Position numbers and translations under genes: made by a program. Shown piece by piece: positions 6,690 to 11,290 of a stretch of 11,290 nucleotides of DNA. How positions within the stretch are numbered: the first letter of the stretch is position 1; the number at the start of each line of letters is the position of its first letter. The DNA is from JALYXS01 sp051003795 (GTDB lineage Bacteria; Acidobacteriota; Terriglobia; Bryobacterales; Bryobacteraceae): assembly GCA_051003795.1 (NCBI GenBank), contig JBPCKZ010000171.1, forward strand, positions 1 to 11,290. Direction: 5' to 3'. Under the pieces are notes generated by a model that was not told where the DNA came from, did no database searches, and saw only the letters and a list, made by a program, of their open reading frames with translations.

Positions 6690-9600
6690 CGGCCCTCCAG
6701 TTCCGCGAGCGCCTTCCCCGCGATTGCGCTCCCCGGTTTCGCTTCCAGCAACTGGTTCAGAATTGCGCGAGCCTGCTCCCGATCGCCCATCGCCACGTAA
6801 ACGCGCGCCAGATTCAGGTACATGCTTTCATCGCCGGGGGCCATCCGCATTCCGTAGCGGAACGCGGCGATGGCGTCATCGGTCTTTCCCATCTTCGCGT
6901 AGAGCACGCCCAGATTGTTGATCGCTCCCGCATGATCGCGCTGTGCGCCGATCGCTTTCTCGAACAACTCGCGGGCCGCGTCGAGCTTGTTCTCCTCCGC
7001 CGCCATCAGGCCGAGTTCATTGATTGCATCGGCGGCCAACGCGCGCGGAGCGCTCGGAATTTCAGCGAGCCGCGCGTATGCTTTTCTTGCTTCGCCATCC
7101 TGTCCAAGCTCCTGATGGATGCGCGCGATGGCCTGCAGCGCCTTCCAATTATCGGGGCGACCGCGCAACGTCTCCTGCAAATATGGCAGCGCGCGCGCCG
7201 GATAGCCCGCCCAGTAAAACGCCGCGCCCAGCTTGTAATAATTGCGGCGCGGCTGCGTATGGAATCGACCGGTGAACGGTAACGCGAACTCCGGACCGCG
7301 CTCGATTTTTCCAAGATCGGTTTGCAGTTCGGACGCGGGTGGAATGCTCGCGTAAATCTTGCGCGCGCGGCTCTCGCTGTCGATTAACAAGAGCAGCGGC
7401 AGCGATAATTCAGTTCGATACTCAAATAAATAGCGGCGGAACAGCGCGAAAGCGGCGGCCACTTCATCGTTTTGACGGCCAAGATCGACCGCGTCGAAGG
7501 GCAGGAAAGACGGCAGCGCCGGACATGCGCCGGAGTAGAGCAAGAGGAAACCCGGGCCTTTCCGTTTCTCCGGCGTGGGGACCGGTTCCAGCAGCCACGT
7601 ATCCGCGAACTCCGGCGCGTTCTTCGGCATCACCGCGGTATCGGAGTAAAGTGTTCGCTTACGAAACGGCGCGCGGTCGAGCGCTTCCTTTCCTTCGACA
7701 ATCGTGTAAGTAAAGCCGGGTTCGAGACCGCTCAACCGCTGTGCAACGCCCGACGGCCAACGGATCTCCACTTCGGCGCGCGCCTTCCCGCCCAATCCGA
7801 AATGCAGCCGCTTCGAATGCTGCGAAAGAAACCCGCCGCCCGCTAGCAGAAACTGCGTATGACCGTTCACCGCAACCTTCGCGCCGATCGCGTCGCGATT
7901 CGACTTTGTCCCGCGCAGCACGATCGCCACAGCGGGCTTGCCCCCGGCGCAATCGTTCTGGAACGCGCGGATCTGCGGTCCGCGCCGGCTCTTCAGCACG
8001 ATATCCGGATTGCCGTCGCCGTCGAAATCGGTGACCGCGAACGCGCGCGTGTCATCGGAAACGTCCAGCCCGCTGACTCCCGACGCATCGTGATACCGCC
8101 CGTCGCGCCGCACGTAAAACACATTCGGCTCATGTCCCGACCAGCTCGCGTCGCCGCGTATCAGTTGATTCAAAGCGCTCCAGCCGTTCTCATAATCCGG
8201 CGCGGCTGTTTGCGTCGCGGGCGTCTTCGCCACCACCTGCCGCCAGAAGAAACTGTTCAGATCCGCGCTCAATTCATTGGTCGTCATCCCCGTCGCGATC
8301 AGAATTTCGGGCGCGCCATCGAGATCGAAATCGAATCCGCCGGAACTCCACGCCCAGCGTCCCATTTCAACACCCTGCCCCGGTCCGGTCTCTTCGAAAG
8401 TTCCGTCGCCGCGATTGCGATAGAGCGAGTTGCCTTTCGTGTGACGGCGATAAGCTTCGGGATTCGCGGCGGCCGGCTGGAACGCCGGATCGCGAACCAC
8501 GCGCTGCCCCGCGGCGGTCCACATGTTCGACGCATAGACATCGGGCCGTCCATCGCCATCGTAATCGAACCACGACGCGCTCATGCCGGGACCGATATCC
8601 TCCACGCCGGCCTGTTCCGCTTCATCGCGAAAGTTGCCGTTGCGGTTCCGATAGAAGTTGTTCCGTCCGAAATCGTTCGCGACATACAGATCCGGCCACC
8701 CGTCTCCATCCGCATCGCACCACGCCGGCGCGAAGCTGAAGCGATCGTTGTTCTGATTCAATCCGGTCTTCGCGGTGACGTCATGAAACCCAACGCCGCC
8801 CGCCGCCGCGCGATTCTGAAAGAGGAAGTTGGGCGGCCCGTTGCGCGCGTCGTGATAGGGTGCGGGAAATCGATACTGATCTTCGCTTTGAAAAAACACG
8901 TAGCAGCAGAGATACAGATCGAGCCGTCCGTCGCGATTGTAATCGGCCGCGGCCATGCCAGTGAACGATCCCTGCGCCGCGGATTCGAAGTGAAACGAAT
9001 CCGGCTGCTCGCGAAACGCGCCGTCGCCCTGATTCAAAAACAGCAGCGGTCCCGACGCCAGCAGCACCACCAGATCCTGATGTCCGGAGTTTCGAAAATC
9101 CGCGAACAGCGCGCAGGTCGTGTCGTCCAGAATCGCAAGACCCGCGCGTTCCGTGATATCGACGGCCGTTCCATCCGGTCCGATCTTGTAAAGCCGGTTC
9201 GGAAATCCGCCGGGCTGGCAGACGTAGATTTCGTCGATCCCATCGCCATCGATATCGCCCACCGCGATGCCCTGGTTTCCATACACGTCGAGCCCCGCCG
9301 CCGAATCGATCCGCGAGCGCCAGTAAAGATTGCCGGGCAGGAGCTGCCGCGCAAACGAACTGGCCGCGCCGAATACATGTCCGGTGACGTCGCGAAAATA
9401 GGGCTTCGGCGAAGTAACCACATCCTCCGACACCGCCGTGAAGTCCGGAAGCCGCCAGGCGCCGGTGTGATAGGAGAGACCCTCGGCGTCTTCGATCTTG
9501 ATCTCGAATCGCAACCGTGAATCAGGCAACGCATAAAAGCGTGCGGCACGAATTCGATCGACCTTCGCGAGCCAAGGCCGCAATGCGGCGGGAGCTGGTT

Positions 9601-9811
9601 CCCGGCCGGCGAAGATGCGCCGCACGCGCTCTTCCAACGCGATAGCCGCCTTCTCGCCTTTGAACTCGTCGCTGCCCGGCTCCACGAATCGAAGCGCGGC
9701 ATCATACGGATTCGCGCGTGCGTAATGCGCGGCGAAAGGCGCGGCCTTCAGGGATCGATAAGGCCACAATCCGGCGGAGCCGATAGCGGCCGCGAACTCC
9801 CGCCGCGTCAT
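6686..9811 (-). CDS. Tat-exported FG-GAP/ASPIC-UnbV protein fused to a degenerate thioredoxin-like segment and C-terminal TPRs
   Basis: This 1041-residue multidomain protein starts with a twin-arginine signal (TRREFAAAIG; weakly hydrophobic core to about residue 24). Residues about 30-145 are of unknown fold. FG-GAP/VCBS loops follow at DIDGDGIDEIYV (186), DFRNSGHQDLVV (238, degenerate), DYNRDGRLDLYL (290), DADGDGWPDLYV (366), DYDGDGRPDVYA (416), DFDLDGAPEILI (494, degenerate) and DFDGDGNPDIVL (595), again suggesting seven blades. The ASPIC/UnbV domain spans about 628-706, with SNRDAIGAKV, RLHFGLGG and VEIRWPSG. Residues about 750-835 resemble a thioredoxin-type fold (FLLLYSGACP, then PLLLLIDSESRARKIY), but with only one cysteine at the expected site. 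About 856-1035 are TPR repeats, for example AINNLGVLYAKMGKTDDAIA. It overlaps both neighbours by 4 bp (ATGA at each end), and AGGA precedes its start by about 9 bases. Tat export would imply folding before transport, unlike its Sec-type neighbours. The role is inferred as an extracytoplasmic binding scaffold; no enzyme activity is evident. Confidence 0.93.
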   Translation of the reverse strand: MTRREFAAAIGSAGLWPYRSLKAAPFAAHYARANPYDAALRFVEPGSDEFKGEKAAIALEERVRRIFAGREPAPAALRPWLAKVDRIRAARFYALPDSRLRFEIKIEDAEGLSYHTGAWRLPDFTAVSEDVVTSPKPYFRDVTGHVFGAASSFARQLLPGNLYWRSRIDSAAGLDVYGNQGIAVGDIDGDGIDEIYVCQPGGFPNRLYKIGPDGTAVDITERAGLAILDDTTCALFADFRNSGHQDLVVLLASGPLLFLNQGDGAFREQPDSFHFESAAQGSFTGMAAADYNRDGRLDLYLCCYVFFQSEDQYRFPAPYHDARNGPPNFLFQNRAAAGGVGFHDVTAKTGLNQNNDRFSFAPAWCDADGDGWPDLYVANDFGRNNFYRNRNGNFRDEAEQAGVEDIGPGMSASWFDYDGDGRPDVYASNMWTAAGQRVVRDPAFQPAAANPEAYRRHTKGNSLYRNRGDGTFEETGPGQGVEMGRWAWSSGGFDFDLDGAPEILIATGMTTNELSADLNSFFWRQVVAKTPATQTAAPDYENGWSALNQLIRGDASWSGHEPNVFYVRRDGRYHDASGVSGLDVSDDTRAFAVTDFDGDGNPDIVLKSRRGPQIRAFQNDCAGGKPAVAIVLRGTKSNRDAIGAKVAVNGHTQFLLAGGGFLSQHSKRLHFGLGGKARAEVEIRWPSGVAQRLSGLEPGFTYTIVEGKEALDRAPFRKRTLYSDTAVMPKNAPEFADTWLLEPVPTPEKRKGPGFLLLYSGACPALPSFLPFDAVDLGRQNDEVAAAFALFRRYLFEYRTELSLPLLLLIDSESRARKIYASIPPASELQTDLGKIERGPEFALPFTGRFHTQPRRNYYKLGAAFYWAGYPARALPYLQETLRGRPDNWKALQAIARIHQELGQDGEARKAYARLAEIPSAPRALAADAINELGLMAAEENKLDAARELFEKAIGAQRDHAGAINNLGVLYAKMGKTDDAIAAFRYGMRMAPGDESMYLNLARVYVAMGDREQARAILNQLLEAKPGSAIAGKALAELEGR

Positions 9812-10827
9812 CGCGCCGAATCCTGAGCGCGAGTGAGTGCGGCGTGCCGTTCGCGTTCCGCCGCCGCACCTTCGGAATCGCCCAACCGCTCGTAAACGCG
9901 CGACAGCCGGTAGTGCGTCGCCGCATCGGATGGATCCAGCGCGGCCGCCCGCTCGAACTCCCGCGCGGCCTCCTTCAGCAGCTTTCGCCGTTCCAACAGC
10001 GTCGCCAGTTCGAAATGCGCCGAGGCATCAGCGACGTTCATCGCGATCGATCTCTCGAGTAGCGCACGCGCCGCCTCCGGCTCGATTGCCTGCGCTTCGA
10101 GAGCCTTCGCGTGCAGCAGATATCCTCGATAATCCGCGGGGTTCGCTTTCTCGAATGAGACAAATCGCGACATCACTTCCGGCAGCCGGTCCGGAATCTG
10201 ATCGAGCATCTTGCCGAGAAACAGGTAGGGCTGTTCGATTTCGGGAGCGGCGCGGATCACACTGAGGAACTGCGCGGCGGCTTCATCGAATCGCCGCAAG
10301 CCATAGCAAGCCACTCCAAGCGCGAGATCGATCTGCGGATTTTCGCCCATCACCGATTTGGCGCGGCGAAGAATTTCAATCGCCTCGGAGAATTTCTCAC
10401 TCTTCAGAAGCGGCTGCACGGCTTCCAGGTACAGCGACGCAGCGGCGGCGAGCGCATCCGGATCGCGAGGATTCGCGGCGGCATATCGGGCTTGCATCTC
10501 CGCCGCTTTCACGGCCTGCTTCGATTCCGAATAATAGATCGCAAGGCCGCGCAAGACCACCGGATCGGTCGAAGCAAACTGAAAAGCTTTTTCGGCGGCC
10601 GACTTCGCATTCGAAGCCTCGTGCAGCTTCCAATAAGTCTGGGCCAGCCCCATCCACACGCGTCCGTTCCTGGGAGCTAATCGCGCGGCCGTCGACAGAG
10701 TCGCCTGCGCTTCGGCGAGTTGATTTTGCTGAAGCAGGATCAGCCCGGCGCGAAAAGGCTTCTCGTACGAAGTTCCATCGTCAGCCGTCGAAAGCGCGAT
10801 GAGGAGCAATGGCAACGCGGCAAACAT
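9808..10827 (-). CDS. Exported tetratricopeptide-repeat protein, first gene of the tight operon
   Basis: This 339-residue protein has a short N-terminal hydrophobic segment (MFAALPLLLIALSTADDG) that reads as a Sec signal peptide. It is followed by TPR units: AGLILLQQNQLAEAQATLST near 27, GLAQTYWKLHEASNAKSAAE near 60, GLAIYYSESKQAVKAAEMQA near 94, ACYGLRRFDEAAAQFLSVIR near 175, HFELATLLERRKLLKEAARE near 270 and HYRLSRVYERLGDSEGAAAE near 305. The charged C-terminus lacks any further domain. The ATG at 10827 is fixed by an in-frame stop 15 bases upstream; only a weak GAG precedes it. Its TGA overlaps the ATG of the following ASPIC protein by 4 bp. Its size, signal and place before an ASPIC gene match the TPR gene at 5471-6484, suggesting paralogous partners. 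It is probably periplasmic and scaffolding. Confidence 0.93.
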   Translation of the reverse strand: MFAALPLLLIALSTADDGTSYEKPFRAGLILLQQNQLAEAQATLSTAARLAPRNGRVWMGLAQTYWKLHEASNAKSAAEKAFQFASTDPVVLRGLAIYYSESKQAVKAAEMQARYAAANPRDPDALAAAASLYLEAVQPLLKSEKFSEAIEILRRAKSVMGENPQIDLALGVACYGLRRFDEAAAQFLSVIRAAPEIEQPYLFLGKMLDQIPDRLPEVMSRFVSFEKANPADYRGYLLHAKALEAQAIEPEAARALLERSIAMNVADASAHFELATLLERRKLLKEAAREFERAAALDPSDAATHYRLSRVYERLGDSEGAAAERERHAALTRAQDSAR

Positions 10828-10850
10828 CGCGATCTCATTTTAAGCCACGT

Positions 10851-10946
10851 CTAACCGGGGTTGGTGAACAAGAGCGCGATCGACACCAAGGTCAATCCGA
10901 ACAAAAACAGCACCAGCATCGGGCCGATCAAATACCGCACCCTCAT
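10851..10946 (-). CDS. Tiny single-pass membrane protein (31 aa; 52 aa if GTG at 11009 is used)
   Basis: I do not recognise this ORF. The ATG form reads MRVRYLIGPMLVLFLFGL then TLVSIALLFTNPG: a basic start, one transmembrane helix of about 22 residues and a short polar tail. Third codon positions are almost all G or C (about 27 of 31), as expected for a coding frame in this GC-rich genome, while the overlapping frames give charged, arginine-rich products. It ends 23 bases before the first TPR gene in the same direction and could be co-transcribed. An AAGGGG lies 11 bases before the ATG. A GTG at 11009 with AAGG upstream would extend it to 52 residues, but that extension is encoded by the tandem repeat at 10952-10999, so I favour the ATG. 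It may instead be the tail of a membrane protein cut by an insertion. Confidence 0.45.
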   Translation of the reverse strand: MRVRYLIGPMLVLFLFGLTLVSIALLFTNPG

Positions 10947-10951
10947 CTCGG

Positions 10952-10999
10952 CGTGGTCCCCTTTTCCTCCGCCCTGATGGGATACTTTTGCTCCGCCCT
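10952..10999 (-). repeat. Two tandem 24-bp units, resembling the multiple end repeats of an IS21-type element
   Basis: Read on the minus strand, unit 1 (10999-10976) begins AGGGCGGAGCAAAAGT and unit 2 (10975-10952) begins AGGGCGGAGGAAAAGG. They abut and match at about 17 of 24 positions, with the shared core AGGGCGGAG-N-AAAAG and a CCA near the end. Short tandem or closely spaced GGCGGAG-AAAA-type repeats followed by CCCA are characteristic of IS21-family termini, so this is probably the relic of one end. No istA/istB coding sequence was seen here. The family assignment is from recalled pattern, not a search. Confidence 0.45.
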
Positions 11000-11140
11000 T
11001 GACCGCCACGCGCCGCGGCCTTAATTGCCAAGCACTCTGCCTTATTCATTAGGCCGCCGTCCAGACTAGGAATTTGCCGCACCGCACGACCGCCAGGCCG
11101 CAGACCGTCCCGAGATATGAGTCCATGAAAAAGTCGGGGG
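11000..11140. other. Unassigned stretch between insertion-sequence remnants
   Basis: With the adjoining repeat and tiny ORF, this belongs to a 313-base stretch (10828-11140) without a confidently known gene. A 69-residue minus-strand frame begins at 11049 (MNKAECLAIKAAARGG) and ends at 10840, but it becomes arginine-rich and runs across the repeat and the tiny membrane ORF, so it is not called. No convincing -35/-10 pair was found on the minus strand where an operon promoter would be expected. Bases 11125-11140, immediately after the transposase stop, may include the terminal inverted repeat of that element (minus strand CCCCCGACTTTTTCAT), but the other end is outside the window. Confidence 0.4.
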
Positions 11141-11290
11141 TCAGGCAGCCTCCGCGCGGAACTGCGGATACCAGTGCTTAAATGTGTCGTCCAACTCGTT
11201 GTTGAGGACTTTCGTTCGCGTCTGCAGAAGAAGATGCGCACCACGGAGCGTCCACTGCATCTGCTGTTTCTTGGCGAATCGCCTGCTGAC
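11141..11290 (-). CDS. Transposase, C-terminal 49 residues (runs off the window)
   Basis: The minus-strand frame entering from the right edge is open for 49 codons to a TGA at 11141-11143. It reads VSRRFAKKQQMQWTLRGAHL then LLQTRTKVLNNELDDTFKHW and ends YPQFRAEAA. The basic KKQQM-W-T-RGAHLLLQ-RT-VLN pattern followed by F-WYP matches, as I recall it, the extreme C-terminus of a DDE-type insertion-sequence transposase found in many environmental bacteria. The IS family is not assigned with confidence. The catalytic core would lie beyond the window, so it cannot be told whether the gene is intact. The short distance from the stop to a possible IS end supports this reading. Confidence 0.65.
   Translation of the reverse strand, partial: VSRRFAKKQQMQWTLRGAHLLLQTRTKVLNNELDDTFKHWYPQFRAEAA

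Noticed and set aside
7859..9520. 553-codon open plus-strand frame opposite the large ASPIC gene
   Set aside because: It is antisense to a gene with clear domains and overlapping junctions. Its product is a string of VVIVI- and RRIA-like segments that are the reverse reading of the D-x-D-x-D-G loops, with no recognisable domain.
10840..11244. 134-codon minus-strand frame spanning the transposase tail, the repeat and the tiny membrane ORF
   Set aside because: It reads the transposase end out of frame (arginine/serine-rich) and continues through unrelated segments; the other frames give recognisable transposase and transmembrane peptides.
1..11290. CRISPR array, tRNA or rRNA genes
   Set aside because: No regularly spaced direct repeats with unique spacers and no recognisable tRNA or rRNA core were seen by eye; the regular repeats in the minus-strand genes are protein-coding FG-GAP and TPR units.

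Overview
The window looks like chromosomal DNA from a soil Acidobacteriota, probably a Solibacter/Bryobacterales-type member of Terriglobia. This is inferred from the GC-rich composition, the very large TonB-dependent-receptor-like protein with an N-terminal carboxypeptidase-regulatory domain, exported FG-GAP/ASPIC-UnbV (CRTAC1-type) proteins mixed with TPR proteins, and a dispersed-type hairpin built on GTACCGCAGGC. No 16S or other taxonomic marker is present, so the assignment is provisional.

Layout: a complete outer-membrane receptor gene lies at 5-3583 on the plus strand; its promoter is outside the window. A 283-bp convergent intergenic region (3584-3866) carries a perfect 14-bp-stem hairpin, a degenerate second copy of its half-site, and a 22-bp perfect palindrome. 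From 10827 down to 3867 the minus strand holds a tightly packed five-gene block: TPR protein, large Tat-exported FG-GAP/ASPIC protein with a C-terminal TPR, a 72-residue exported peptide, a second TPR protein, and a second FG-GAP/ASPIC protein. Every junction in the block overlaps: 4 bp (ATGA), 4 bp (ATGA), 14 bp, 4 bp (GTGA). This strongly suggests one translationally coupled operon. A tiny membrane-protein ORF lies 24 bp upstream of the block in the same direction. The last ~340 bases look like mobile-element debris: a tandem 24-bp repeat resembling an IS21-type terminal repeat, an unassigned stretch, and the C-terminus of a transposase that runs off the right edge.

How the genes may work together: all five operon products have export signals or are predicted to be envelope or periplasmic, and they consist only of calcium-loop beta-propeller-type repeats, ASPIC domains and TPR scaffolds, with no recognisable catalytic domain. 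The order (TPR, ASPIC) then (TPR, ASPIC) suggests a duplicated two-gene module, with a TPR fused to the first ASPIC protein. An extracytoplasmic binding or scaffolding assembly is the most economical reading, but its ligand and role are unknown. The convergent receptor may be unrelated, since it is not co-transcribed with the operon.
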